Under the pieces are notes generated by a model. The model worked only from the letters and a program-made list of their open reading frames with translations. It was not told the DNA's origin and made no database searches. From DASPWW01 sp963756745 (lineage in GTDB: Bacteria > Actinomycetota > Thermoleophilia > Solirubrobacterales > 70-9): 64,000 nucleotides of DNA. The translations under genes and the position numbers were made by a program. The first letter of the stretch is position 1, and every line of letters begins with the position of its first letter. The DNA lies in the NCBI GenBank assembly GCA_963756745.1, contig CAVWOU010000011.1, positions 62,001-126,000 of the forward strand, in the 5' to 3' direction. This document shows, in pieces, positions 15,727-24,356 of the stretch.

Positions 15727-16744
15727 GGCACTCACCACCACCTCGGCGGCGACGTCCGTCACGACCACGTCGCCCGACGGGTCTCGGCCGGTACGCCGCG
15801 GCGCCGCGGTCACGTCACTGGCGACGGCGCTTCCGCCCCGGGTGGTCCCCAACGCTCCGATCGCCGAGCACCTCGGGATCGACGAGAGCTGGATCGTGCA
15901 GCGGACCGGCGTCGTGGAGCGGCGGATCGCCGCGCCGGGCGAGAGCGTCGTCACCTTGGCCGCCGACGCCGGCCGGCGCGCCCTCGCCGACGCCGGGGTG
16001 GTACCGGCGGAGCTCGACCTCGTGCTCGTCGCGACGATGAGCCACGACAAGCTCACCCCTCATTCCTCATCACTGGTCGCGAGCGAGATCGGAGCGACCC
16101 GCGCCGGCGCGCTGGACATGAACGCGGCCTGCACTGGCTTTCTCTCGGCGCTTTCGATGGGGACCGGCCAGATCGAGAGCGGGCGAGCCGAGAGCGTGCT
16201 CGTGATCGGCGCCGACGTGCTGAGCCCGCTAACCGACCCCGACGACCGCAGCACCGCGGCGCTGTTCGGCGACGGGGCGGGCGCGTTCGTCCTTCGCCCC
16301 ACCGAGCCGCCCGGGCGGATCGGCCCCGTGGTGCTCGGCGCGGACGGGACCAGCGCGGGATTGATCAACTGCGATCGCGACGACCTGATTCACATGAAAG
16401 GGCCGGACACCTTCCGTCAGGCGGTCGACCGCCTGTCCGAAGCCACGCTCGACGCGCTCGATGCGGCGGGGCGCGGGCTCGACGAAGTCGACGTGTTCGC
16501 ATACCACCAAGCGAACAGCCGGATCATCCAGGCCGTCGGCGAGCGGCTGGCGCTGCCCGGCGAGCGGGTGATCGACTGCGTGCCGCGGTACGCGAACACG
16601 TCCGCGGCGACGATTCCGATCGCCCTCGCGGAGGCGCGTGGGGAAGGCCTCCTTCGCGACGGCGCGACCGTGCTGTGCGCGGCGTTCGGAGGTGGGCTCG
16701 CGTGGGGAGCGACAGTGATCGATTGGAGCGTCGATGCCTCCTGA
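15719..16744 (+). CDS. fabH: 3-oxoacyl-ACP synthase III
   Basis: Starts each fatty-acid chain by condensing an acyl-CoA primer with malonyl-ACP. The catalytic triad is intact: cysteine in MNAACTGFLSAL, histidine in FAYHQANSRII and asparagine in RYANTSAATIPIAL. I prefer the GTG at 15719 (GGAG seven bases upstream, eight-base overlap with fabD); an ATG at 15701 is the alternative. The extension before RRGAAVTSLA is longer than in most FabH proteins. The downstream fabG overlaps its end by 11 bases. Confidence 0.95.
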   Translation: MPEALTTTSAATSVTTTSPDGSRPVRRGAAVTSLATALPPRVVPNAPIAEHLGIDESWIVQRTGVVERRIAAPGESVVTLAADAGRRALADAGVVPAELDLVLVATMSHDKLTPHSSSLVASEIGATRAGALDMNAACTGFLSALSMGTGQIESGRAESVLVIGADVLSPLTDPDDRSTAALFGDGAGAFVLRPTEPPGRIGPVVLGADGTSAGLINCDRDDLIHMKGPDTFRQAVDRLSEATLDALDAAGRGLDEVDVFAYHQANSRIIQAVGERLALPGERVIDCVPRYANTSAATIPIALAEARGEGLLRDGATVLCAAFGGGLAWGATVIDWSVDAS

Positions 16745-17471
16745 GGGCACACAGGGCTGTGCGCTCGTGACCGGCGCGGCCGGCGGGATCGGCGCCGCGA
16801 TCGCGCGCGCGCTGGCCACCGAGGGATGGCCGGTCGGCGTCAACTACCGATCCGACTCCGAGGGCGCCGAGCGCGTCGCCGCCGAGATCGACGGCGACGG
16901 CGGCCGCGCCGTCGTGGTGGCGGGCGACGTGTGCGCCGACGACGCCGCCGACGCGCTGTTCGACTCACTCGAGGAGCGGTTCGGGCCGGTGCTCGTGTTG
17001 GTGAACAACGCCGGGGTGCGCGCCGACGGCCTCTCGCCCCAGCTTCGCGACGACCAGTGGGCGCGTGTCATCGACACCAACCTCTCGGCCGCGTTCCGAA
17101 CCACGCGACGCGCGCTGGCCCCGATGCTCCGAGCCCGCTTCGGGCGGATCGTCAACGTCGCCTCTGTGGTCGGCCCGCGCGCCAACGCCGGACAGTCGAA
17201 CTACGCGGCGTCGAAGGCGGGCCTGATCGGCTTCACGAAGACGGTCGCGGTCGAGGTCGCGCGGCGCGGGATCACGGTGAATGCCGTCGCTCCCGGGTTC
17301 GTGGAAACCAAGCTCACGCAGGACATCGGGAACGGGGTCGTGGATGCGATCCCCGCTCGCCGGGTCGGCACCCCGGAGGAGGTCGCGGCGTGCGTCCGCT
17401 TCCTGACCTCCGAGGAGGCCTCGTATGTGACCGGAACGACGCTCACCGTGGATGGCGGAATGAGCGCGTGA
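16734..17471 (+). CDS. fabG: 3-oxoacyl-ACP reductase
   Basis: A 245-residue NADPH-dependent SDR that reduces 3-oxoacyl-ACP. It has VTGAAGGIGAAIA for the cofactor, VNNAG, the active-site serine in IVNVASVVG, and the YAASK catalytic pair in SNYAASKAGLIGFTK. The C-terminus TGTTLTVDGGMSA is standard. Sitting between fabH and acpP, its role in chain elongation is secure. Confidence 0.95.
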   Translation: MPPEGTQGCALVTGAAGGIGAAIARALATEGWPVGVNYRSDSEGAERVAAEIDGDGGRAVVVAGDVCADDAADALFDSLEERFGPVLVLVNNAGVRADGLSPQLRDDQWARVIDTNLSAAFRTTRRALAPMLRARFGRIVNVASVVGPRANAGQSNYAASKAGLIGFTKTVAVEVARRGITVNAVAPGFVETKLTQDIGNGVVDAIPARRVGTPEEVAACVRFLTSEEASYVTGTTLTVDGGMSA

Positions 17472-17490
17472 ACGAAAGGAGAAAACAGCA

Positions 17491-17739
17491 ATGGAAGCCG
17501 GAGTAACAACGGATCGAGTCGAGCAAGTGATCTTCGACGGCCTGGTCGAGGTCGGCGCCGAGCGCGACGCCGTGTCGCGCAGCGCCAGCTTCGAGGACCT
17601 CGACGTCGACTCGCTCGACCTCGTCGAGGTGTCGCAGATCGTCGAGGACGAGTTCGGCGTCGAGCTCGAGGGCGACGACATCAAGGACCTGAAGACGGTC
17701 GGCGAGGTGATCGATCTCGTCGTCGCGCGCTCGCCATGA
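17491..17739 (+). CDS. acpP: Acyl carrier protein
   Basis: An 82-residue acidic carrier protein. The phosphopantetheine serine is in LDVDSLDLVEVSQIVE. It has the strongest Shine-Dalgarno of the operon (AAAGGAG eight or so bases before the ATG), fitting the high expression that ACP needs. Its stop overlaps the fabF start by four bases. Confidence 0.95.
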   Translation: MEAGVTTDRVEQVIFDGLVEVGAERDAVSRSASFEDLDVDSLDLVEVSQIVEDEFGVELEGDDIKDLKTVGEVIDLVVARSP

Positions 17740-18944
17740 GGCGGCGGGTCGTCATCACGGGGATGGGGGCCGTCACCCCGCTCGGGGTGGGGGCCGACGC
17801 GCTGATCGAGCGCTGGACAGACGGCGAATGCGGGATCGAGGGCGGCGAGGGACGCTGTGACGCCTTCGATCCCGGCGAGTTCATGACCCGCAAGGAGGCG
17901 CGCCGCAGCGACCGCTTCGCGCAGTTCGCGATCGCGGCGTCCGAGGAGGCGCTCGGCCAGGCCGGCTGGTCGGATGGCCTGCCCTACGAGCAGACCCGGA
18001 TCGGCTGCGTGATCGGCACCGGGATCGGCGGGCTCGGGTCGCTCGAGGAACAGGAGAACGTGCTCCGCGAGCGTGGCGCGAAGGCGGTGTCCCCGCTGTC
18101 GGTCCCGCTGATGATGGGCAACGCCGCAGCGGCCGCGCTCGCGATGCGTCACGGGATCCACGGCCAGACCTACGGGGTCGTCTCGGCGTGCGCCGCGGGC
18201 GCGCACGCGATCGGGACGGCGGTGCGGATGATCGAGTCCGGCGACGCCGACGGAGCGGTCGCCGGCGGCGCGGAGGCGGCCCTCACGGGGCTCGCCGTCG
18301 CCGCGTTCGCGGCGATGGGAGCCACCTCGCCCAGCGGGATCTCGCGACCGTTCGACAAGCGCCGCGACGGGTTCGTGATGGGAGAGGGCGCCGGCGTGCT
18401 CGTGCTCGAGGACGCCGAGGCCGCGGAGCGGCGCGGCGCCGAGGCGCTCGGCGAGGTGCTCGGATACGCGGCTACCTCGGACGCCCACCACCTGACAGCG
18501 CCCGAGCCGTCGGGGGCCGACGCCGCGAGGGCGATCGAGCTAGCGCTCGAGGACGCCGAGCTGAGCCCGTCCGACATCGACTACGTCAACGCCCACGGGA
18601 CGTCGACGCCGCTCAACGACCGCTCCGAGACCGAGTCGCTGAAGGCCGCGCTCGGCGACGACGCCCGGCGCGTGCCGATCTCGTCGACGAAGTCGGCGAT
18701 CGGCCACCTGCTCGGTGCGGCCGGCGCGGTCGAGGCGATCGCCACGGTCGAGGCGCTGCGCCGCGCCGCCGCGCCGCCGACGCTCGGGTGGGAGGAGCGC
18801 GACGAGGGCCTCGACCTCGACTACGTCCCCGACGAGCCGCGCCCGCTAGCGGGCGGCAACGGCAACGGGGCGCGCCTTCGGGTGGCGATCTCGAACTCGT
18901 TCGGTTTCGGCGGCCACAACGCGGTCCTGTGCCTCCGCGGATGA
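17736..18944 (+). CDS. fabF: 3-oxoacyl-ACP synthase II
   Basis: A 402-residue elongating condensing enzyme (thiolase fold). The Cys-His-His triad is complete: VVSACAAGAHAIG, YVNAHGTSTPLND and STKSAIGHLLGAAG. ISNSFGFGGHNAVL closes the active site near the C-terminus. It is coupled by ATGA overlaps to acpP before it and to the carboxylase subunit after it. Confidence 0.95.
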   Translation: MRRRVVITGMGAVTPLGVGADALIERWTDGECGIEGGEGRCDAFDPGEFMTRKEARRSDRFAQFAIAASEEALGQAGWSDGLPYEQTRIGCVIGTGIGGLGSLEEQENVLRERGAKAVSPLSVPLMMGNAAAAALAMRHGIHGQTYGVVSACAAGAHAIGTAVRMIESGDADGAVAGGAEAALTGLAVAAFAAMGATSPSGISRPFDKRRDGFVMGEGAGVLVLEDAEAAERRGAEALGEVLGYAATSDAHHLTAPEPSGADAARAIELALEDAELSPSDIDYVNAHGTSTPLNDRSETESLKAALGDDARRVPISSTKSAIGHLLGAAGAVEAIATVEALRRAAAPPTLGWEERDEGLDLDYVPDEPRPLAGGNGNGARLRVAISNSFGFGGHNAVLCLRG

Positions 18945-20371
18945 CTAGCGGAGTCACAACCGCCCCCGCGGCGGCGCGCGAGGAGGTCGCGTTCGACGCT
19001 CCCGGCCGCCTCGAGGCGCTGTGCGATCCCGGCTCCTTCCGTCCGCTGCGCACCGGCGTGCTCTCGGATCGGCTCGGCGAGCGCGCGCGGGCCGGCGACG
19101 GCGTCCTCGCGGGCGCCGGCGAGGTGCTCGGGCGGCCGGTGTTCTGCTACGCGCAGGACCCGAGCTTCATGGGCGGCTCGCTCGGCGAGGCGCACGCGGA
19201 CTCGATCGTCCGCGTGATGCAGCTCGCAGGGCGGGCGGGCGCCCCGGTGGTCGGGTTCATCGAGTCGGGGGGCGCCCGGCTTCAGGACGGGCACGCTGGC
19301 CTCGCCGGATACGGACGGATCTTCCGCACGAGCGTCGAGCTCGAGACACGCGTGCCCCAGATCTCGGTCGTCACCGGGGTCTCCGCCGGGGGTGGCTCCT
19401 ACTCGCCTGCGCTGACCGACTTCGTGCTGATGACCCAGGCGGCGCGGATGTTCCTCACCGGCCCCAGGGTGGTCCGTGAGGCGCTCGGCGAGGACGTGAC
19501 CATGGAGGAGCTCGGTGGGCCCCGCGTGCACGACGGGAACGGCGTCAGCCAGCTCATCGCCGGCTCGGAGGCGGAGGCGACCGACATGGTCCGAGAGCTG
19601 CTCGGGGTGCTCCCCCAATCGATCGGCGAACCTTCACCCCTCGCCGATCCCGTCCCGCCGAACGGGCGCGATCCTGGGGCGCCCGTCCCTGCGGAGGCGC
19701 GTCGCGTGTACGACGTGCGCGACGTCGTCGCCGCGATCGTCGACGCGGGCCGCATGCTCGAGATCTCGTCGCGATGGGCTCGCAACATGGTCACCGGCCT
19801 GGCCCGCATCGAGGGACGGCCGGTCGGGATCGTCGCCAACCAGCCGCGCCGGATCGGCGGCGTAATCGACGCCGCGGCGTCGGAGAAGGCGGCGCGCTTC
19901 GTCCGCCTCTGCGATCGATTCCGCCTCCCCCTCGTCGTGCTCGTCGATACACCAGGGTTCATGCCGGGAACGCGGCAGGAGTCCGCGGGGGTGATCCGTC
20001 ACGGCGCGTCGCTGCTGCGCGCGTTCGCGGGGGCATCCGTCCCGCGCCTCACCGTGGTGCTGCGGAAGGCGTACGGCGGGGCGGTGATCACGATGAACTC
20101 GAAGGACCTCGGCGCCGACGTGGTGTTCGCGTGGCCCGGCGCCGAGATCGGGATCATGGCCGCGAACCAGGCCGTCGGGATCGTGCATCGGCGCCGCCTG
20201 CGCGAGGCGGGGGACCCGGACGAGCTCGGCACCAAGCTCGCCGCCGCGTACGCCGAGGAGCACTTGACAGCGCCCGCCGCCGCGGCGAGCGGCTTCGTCG
20301 ACGAGGTGATCGAGCCCGGCGACACGCGCGCATCGCTGGCGTGGGCTCTCGCCTCGCTGGAGATCCGATGA
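18941..20371 (+). CDS. Acyl-CoA carboxylase carboxyltransferase (beta) subunit
   Basis: A 476-residue carboxyltransferase of the PccB/AccD type found in actinobacteria, which moves the carboxyl group from biotin to acetyl-CoA (or propionyl-CoA). It has FIESGGARLQDG and VTGVSAGGGSYSPAL in the N-terminal half, and LPLVVLVDTPGFMPGTRQE with KAYGGAVITMNSKDLGAD in the C-terminal half, forming the two oxyanion holes. The residue deciding acetyl versus propionyl use cannot be settled here. Its place in the fab operon suggests malonyl-CoA supply. The biotin-carrying alpha subunit is not in the window. Confidence 0.9.
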   Translation: MTSGVTTAPAAAREEVAFDAPGRLEALCDPGSFRPLRTGVLSDRLGERARAGDGVLAGAGEVLGRPVFCYAQDPSFMGGSLGEAHADSIVRVMQLAGRAGAPVVGFIESGGARLQDGHAGLAGYGRIFRTSVELETRVPQISVVTGVSAGGGSYSPALTDFVLMTQAARMFLTGPRVVREALGEDVTMEELGGPRVHDGNGVSQLIAGSEAEATDMVRELLGVLPQSIGEPSPLADPVPPNGRDPGAPVPAEARRVYDVRDVVAAIVDAGRMLEISSRWARNMVTGLARIEGRPVGIVANQPRRIGGVIDAAASEKAARFVRLCDRFRLPLVVLVDTPGFMPGTRQESAGVIRHGASLLRAFAGASVPRLTVVLRKAYGGAVITMNSKDLGADVVFAWPGAEIGIMAANQAVGIVHRRRLREAGDPDELGTKLAAAYAEEHLTAPAAAASGFVDEVIEPGDTRASLAWALASLEIR

Positions 20372-21054
20372 GCGCCGAGGACCCGTTCGCGCTCATGGCC
20401 CGGCACCTCCGGCGCTCGAGCGAGGACGGTGGCCGTCGAGTCTCGTCGTTCGTCGCCCTGGGGGACAGCTTCACCGCCGGCAAGGGATGCGCGCCGGGCG
20501 AGTCGTGGGCCGACCGGCTCGCCGCCGCGTTTCGCGCCGGCGAGCCCAAGCTCACGTACCGAAACCTCGCCGAGGACGGCGCGACGAGCGAGGCCGTGCT
20601 GGGCCAGGTGGGGCCGGCGCTCCAGCTCGAGCCGGACCTCGCGACGGTGATCTGCGGCGCCAACGACGTGCTGCGAACGGTGCGCCCGGACGTGGACCGC
20701 TACGCGCGAACGCTCGAGCTGATCCTCGACCGCCTGCGGGAGGGGATGCCGCGGGTCGCGATCCTGACCGCGACCTCGCCCGAGAGCTGGCGCTTCATGG
20801 AGCTCCGGCCGCGGACGCGGGCTCGGGTGACCGACGGCATCCGGCGGGTGAACGAGGCGACTCGAGCGATCTCGGCCCGCCGCGGCGTGCCCTGTCTCGA
20901 CGTGGTCGACCATCCTGGCCTCGCCGACGCCGCCAACTTCTCCCCCGACGGGCTCCACCCGTCGCCGGCCGGACACGAGCGCGCGGCGTGGGAGTTCGCT
21001 CAGGTGCTCCGCGCCGAGTTCGGAATTGAGATCGACAGTGCGACAGGAGGCTGA
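20368..21054 (+). CDS. SGNH/GDSL hydrolase within the fab operon
   Basis: A 228-residue esterase-type enzyme. Block I is FVALGDSFTAG with the nucleophile serine, block III is CGANDVLR, and block V is FSPDGLHPSPAGH with the Asp-His pair. There is no signal peptide, so it acts in the cytoplasm. The ATGA overlap with the carboxylase gene shows that it belongs to the operon. SGNH enzymes include acyl thioesterases such as TesA, so cleavage of acyl-ACP or acyl-CoA is a reasonable guess but unproven. Confidence 0.88.
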   Translation: MSAEDPFALMARHLRRSSEDGGRRVSSFVALGDSFTAGKGCAPGESWADRLAAAFRAGEPKLTYRNLAEDGATSEAVLGQVGPALQLEPDLATVICGANDVLRTVRPDVDRYARTLELILDRLREGMPRVAILTATSPESWRFMELRPRTRARVTDGIRRVNEATRAISARRGVPCLDVVDHPGLADAANFSPDGLHPSPAGHERAAWEFAQVLRAEFGIEIDSATGG

Positions 21055-21057
21055 GGA

Positions 21058-21588
21058 ATGAGCGCCAACGGAATATTCGAGCGCGGGTTCGACCAGCTCG
21101 AGACCGGCGAGCGGTTCGAGACGACGGGTCGCACGATCACGGAGTCCGACCTCGTTTCGTTCGCTGCGCTCACCGGGGATCGCCACCCGCTGCACACGGA
21201 TGCGAGCTGGGCGGCGGCGAGCCCGTTCGGGAAGCGGGTGGCGCACGGAATGCTGGTGCTGTCCTACGCGCTGGGGCTGGTGCCGTTCGATCCCGCGCAC
21301 GTGGTCGCGCTGCGCGGCGTCGACGAGGTCGTGTTCAAGCGGCCCACCTACATCGGCGACACGATCCGGGTGGAGGGGCGTGTCGAGTCGCTCGATCCCC
21401 TCGAGGGCGGTGTGGGGCTGGTGACGTGCCGCTGGAAGGTGCTCAACGAGCGCGACGAGACCCTCGTCCGGGCCAAGCTCAGGGTGGTGTGGCGAGGCGC
21501 AGCGCGAGCGTCGACCCGTCAGAAACCCGATCGTCGCGGACGCGAATCTGACCAGGCAATCGCAGTTGGTGGGGAGGTATATCTGTGA
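21058..21588 (+). CDS. MaoC-like dehydratase
   Basis: A 176-residue single hot-dog protein with the hydratase signature ALTGDRHPLHTD (Asp and His active-site residues) and GKRVAHGMLVLSYALGL. In mycobacteria HadAB/HadBC of this fold replace FabZ as 3-hydroxyacyl-ACP dehydratase. No fabZ or fabA is present here, so it probably supplies that step. The last about 30 residues (ARASTRQKPDRRGRE onward) lack family similarity. Its stop overlaps the fabI GTG start. Confidence 0.88.
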   Translation: MSANGIFERGFDQLETGERFETTGRTITESDLVSFAALTGDRHPLHTDASWAAASPFGKRVAHGMLVLSYALGLVPFDPAHVVALRGVDEVVFKRPTYIGDTIRVEGRVESLDPLEGGVGLVTCRWKVLNERDETLVRAKLRVVWRGAARASTRQKPDRRGRESDQAIAVGGEVYL

Positions 21589-22412
21589 TCCTCGAGGGCA
21601 AGCGGATCCTCGTCACCGGCGTCGTCAACCGGCACAGCATCGCGTTCTGCGTCGCCGAGCAGGCCCAGCTCGCCGGCGCCGAGGTGCTGCTGACGAGTTT
21701 CGGCCGCGTGCGCTCGATGTGCGAGCGCGCGGCGAAGCGCCTCCCGAAGCAGCCGGACGTGCTCGAGCTCGACGTCAACGAGCAGCATCACTTCGGTGCT
21801 CTGCGCGACGAGCTGCGCGAGCGTTGGGGCGGGATCGACGGCGCCGTGCACGCGATCGCGTTCGCGCCCCCGGACGCGCTCGGCGGCGAGTTCCTCAACA
21901 CGCCGCGCGAGAGCGCCACCGCCGCGTTCGAGACGAGCGCGTTCTCGCTCAAGGCGCTGGCGGAGGCGCTGCTGCCGCTGTACAGAACGGAAGCGAGCCG
22001 CGGAGGCGGGAGCCTCGTCGGGCTCGACTTCGACGCCTCGCGGGCGTGGCCGGCGTACGACTGGATGGGCGTCTCGAAGGCGGCGCTCGAGGCGGCGGCG
22101 CGCTACCTCGCGCGCGACCTCGGGCCGCACGGGGTGCGGGTCAACCTCGTCTCCGCCGGTCCGCTGGCGACGCCGGCGGCGAGCGGGATCCCCGGCTTCA
22201 GCCGGCTGAAGGATCTGTGGGGAGCCCAGGCGCCGCTCGGCTGGGACGTTCGCGATCCAACGCCCGTCGCGCAGGCGATCGCGTTCCTGCTCTCCGACAT
22301 GTCGCGCGGGATCAGCGGCGAGATCCTGCACGTCGACGGCGGCTTCCACGCGATGGGCGCGCCGCTGTCCGACGAGGTCGCGACCTCCGAGTCTTCGCAG
22401 GCTTCGAGCTGA
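21585..22412 (+). CDS. fabI: Enoyl-ACP reductase, InhA-like
   Basis: A 275-residue NADH-dependent SDR that does the last step of each elongation cycle. The order and motifs match FabI/InhA: KRILVTGVVNRHSIAFC, AIAFAPPDALGG, and the catalytic Tyr and Lys in PAYDWMGVSKAALEA, which align with InhA PAYNWMTVAKSALE. SGEILHVDGGFHAMG closes the fold. The start is GTG overlapping the MaoC stop. It is the last gene of the operon. Resistance to FabI inhibitors cannot be judged from this sequence. Confidence 0.94.
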   Translation: MILEGKRILVTGVVNRHSIAFCVAEQAQLAGAEVLLTSFGRVRSMCERAAKRLPKQPDVLELDVNEQHHFGALRDELRERWGGIDGAVHAIAFAPPDALGGEFLNTPRESATAAFETSAFSLKALAEALLPLYRTEASRGGGSLVGLDFDASRAWPAYDWMGVSKAALEAAARYLARDLGPHGVRVNLVSAGPLATPAASGIPGFSRLKDLWGAQAPLGWDVRDPTPVAQAIAFLLSDMSRGISGEILHVDGGFHAMGAPLSDEVATSESSQASS

Positions 22413-22448
22413 GCGCTCAGCACTCGACCCACACGCCCTCGCGTAGGC

Positions 22449-22489
22449 CGAATTAATTCGCCGCTGACATGTCCAGTGCTCGGACATGT
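22449..22489. repeat. Palindrome and inverted repeat between fabI and tRNA-Glu
   Basis: CGAATTAATTCG (22449-22460) is a perfect 12-bp palindrome, unusually AT-rich for this genome. Next to it ACATGTCC (22467-22474) pairs with GGACATGT (22482-22489) across seven bases. Fab operon and tRNA transcripts converge here, so a two-way terminator is possible, although neither strand shows a T run. Confidence 0.45.
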
Positions 22490-22511
22490 GTCCGTCGCGC
22501 CAGAGTCCGGA

Positions 22512-22583
22512 TAGCCCCGACGGGATTCGAACCCGGCTCTTCCGCCTTGAAAGGGCGGCGTGCTTCCCTTACACCACGGGGCC
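22512..22583 (-). tRNA. tRNA-Glu (anticodon TTC)
   Basis: On the minus strand the acceptor GGCCCCG pairs with CGGGGCT (one G-T pair), the anticodon loop CTTTCAA gives TTC (glutamate), and the T arm contains GGGTTCGAATCCC. No CCA is encoded. It lies 30 bases downstream of the argF stop, so it could be part of that transcript. Confidence 0.95.
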
Positions 22584-22613
22584 GTCAGTGAGCGAGTGTA
22601 GGCGCTGACGAAG

Positions 22614-23501
22614 TCACTCGATCAGCAGCTCGAGCAGCGCCTTCTGGGAGTGGAGGCGGTTCTCGGCCTGGTCCCAGACCGCGGAGCGGTCGCCATACAA
22701 GACGTCTTCGGTGATCTCCTCGCCCGCGTGGGCGGGGAGGCAGTGGAGGACGATCGCGCGGTCGGAGGCGGCGGCGAGGAGCTCGGCGTCGACGCGGTAG
22801 GGCGCGAGCTCGGAGCGCCGGCGCTCGGCGTCCTCCTCGTTTCCCATGCTCACCCACACGTCGGTATAGATCGCATCGGCCGCGGTCACCGCGCCGCGCG
22901 GGTCGACCGTGTCCTCCGCCGCGAGGCCGGGCTCGATCCGGTAGCCCTCAGGCGAGGCAATCACCACCTCGACCCCGGCCGTCCGTCCCAGGATCGCCAG
23001 CGAGCGGGCGACGTTGTTGCCGTCCCCGACGTACGCGACCCGGAGGCCTTGGAGGTCACCGAACCGCTCGCGCAGCGTCATCAGGTCGGCGAGCGCCTGG
23101 CACGGGTGGTGCTCGGGGGTGAGCATGTTGATCACCGGGACCAACGCCGACTCGGCGAGCGCGACCACGTTCTCGTCCGAGCCGGACCGGACCGCGATCG
23201 CGTGCAGGTAGCCCGACAGGACCCGCGCCGTGTCGCCGATCGACTCCCCGCGCGTGAGCTGGAGCTCGTCGCCGCGCAACACGACCGGCGTCCCGCCGAG
23301 CTCGGCGACCCCGACCTCAAAAGAGACCCGCGTCCGCGTCGAAGGCCTCTCGAACACCAGCGCGACCGACTGGCGGGCCAGCGCCTCGCCTCCCTCCCCC
23401 GCCGCGCGCCCCGACTTGAGCTCGAGCGCGCGGTCGAGCAGCGACGAGAGCTCGGCCGTGGACAGCTCCTCACCGGTCAGGAAGTGTCGCGGCGGCGTCA
23501 T
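22614..23501 (-). CDS. argF: Ornithine carbamoyltransferase
   Basis: Makes citrulline from ornithine and carbamoyl phosphate in arginine synthesis. The 295-residue protein has the carbamoyl-phosphate motif FERPSTRTRVSFE, then PEHHPCQALADL, the ornithine-binding DVWVSMGNE and the catalytic cysteine in VLHCLPAHAGEE. It is a stand-alone gene here; other arg genes are not in the window. Confidence 0.95.
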   Translation of the reverse strand: MTPPRHFLTGEELSTAELSSLLDRALELKSGRAAGEGGEALARQSVALVFERPSTRTRVSFEVGVAELGGTPVVLRGDELQLTRGESIGDTARVLSGYLHAIAVRSGSDENVVALAESALVPVINMLTPEHHPCQALADLMTLRERFGDLQGLRVAYVGDGNNVARSLAILGRTAGVEVVIASPEGYRIEPGLAAEDTVDPRGAVTAADAIYTDVWVSMGNEEDAERRRSELAPYRVDAELLAAASDRAIVLHCLPAHAGEEITEDVLYGDRSAVWDQAENRLHSQKALLELLIE

Positions 23502-23524
23502 CGAAGGCGCCGATACTACGCCGG

Positions 23525-24346
23525 GTGGCGATCCGCGCCCTGTGCTGGAACATCTTCCACGGCCGCGACGGCCCTCCCGACCCCGCGCTCTACACGCTGC
23601 GATCGAAGCTGCTTCGGATCACGGAGCGCAGCGCCACTCACGTTCAGGTCAACCGCGACCTGTTCGACGAATACGCCGCGTTGATCGCCGGCGTGCAGTG
23701 GGATGTCGCCATGCTCCAGGAGTGCCCCCCGCGCTGGGCCGAGCCGCTTGCCCGGCTGTGCGACGCGGAGGCGCACCGTGTGCTCACGTCGCGGAACTGG
23801 CTCCCGCCGCTACAGGGGGCGCTCCACCGCCTCAACCCCGACCTTCTCGGGTCGTGGGAGGGCGGGTCGAACACCACGCTCGTCCGCGGGCGCGGGATCG
23901 CGGAGCGGCTCGAGCTAGTCATCCGCCCCCGCCACCCGGAGCGGCGCGCGATGGCCTTCACCCGGCTGGACGATGGAATCTGCATCGCAAACTTCCACGC
24001 GAGCAACGACAACTATCCGCTCGCCGAGGAGGAGGTTCGCTTCGCCGCCGCTACGGCTACGGAGTGGGCCGCGGACGCGCCGCTCGTCTTCGGCGGCGAC
24101 TTCAACCTGCGGCCCGCCCGCTCGGCGCTGTTCACCGAGCTCGAGGAGCGCTTCGGCCTCGCCCCGCCCACCGCCCCCGACGCGATCGATCACATGCTCG
24201 TGCGGGGGCTCGCGGTCACCGAGGCGCCCCACCAATGGCCACCCGAGCAGCGCGAGATCCCGTCGGACGGTCTCGCACTTCGCCCCTCCGACCACGCCCC
24301 GGTCGAGGCGCTGTTCGCCACCGCCACATCGTCTTCCGGGGGATAG
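23525..24346 (+). CDS. Endonuclease/exonuclease/phosphatase family protein
   Basis: A 273-residue member of the EEP (DNase I / AP endonuclease / sphingomyelinase) fold. Catalytic elements in order: LCWNIFHGRD (Asn), VAMLQECP (Glu), FGGDFNLRPAR (Asp-Asn) and RPSDHAPVEALF (Asp-His). The substrate may be nucleic acid or a phospholipid; nothing here decides. There is no signal peptide. It starts with GTG, 23 bases from the divergent argF start, with GATACT just upstream. Confidence 0.85.
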   Translation: MAIRALCWNIFHGRDGPPDPALYTLRSKLLRITERSATHVQVNRDLFDEYAALIAGVQWDVAMLQECPPRWAEPLARLCDAEAHRVLTSRNWLPPLQGALHRLNPDLLGSWEGGSNTTLVRGRGIAERLELVIRPRHPERRAMAFTRLDDGICIANFHASNDNYPLAEEEVRFAAATATEWAADAPLVFGGDFNLRPARSALFTELEERFGLAPPTAPDAIDHMLVRGLAVTEAPHQWPPEQREIPSDGLALRPSDHAPVEALFATATSSSGG

Positions 24347-24356
24347 AGTGCCCACG

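Noticed and set aside
13810..16056. A 748-codon minus-strand frame opposite fabD, fabH and the two-component genes
   Set aside because: It covers well-recognised plus-strand genes in antisense, has no recognisable motif, and is a product of GC-rich codon bias.
18188..18940. Long 5' extension of the carboxyltransferase frame
   Set aside because: The extension is Arg-rich out-of-frame reading of fabF; the true start is the ATG at 18941 overlapping the fabF stop.
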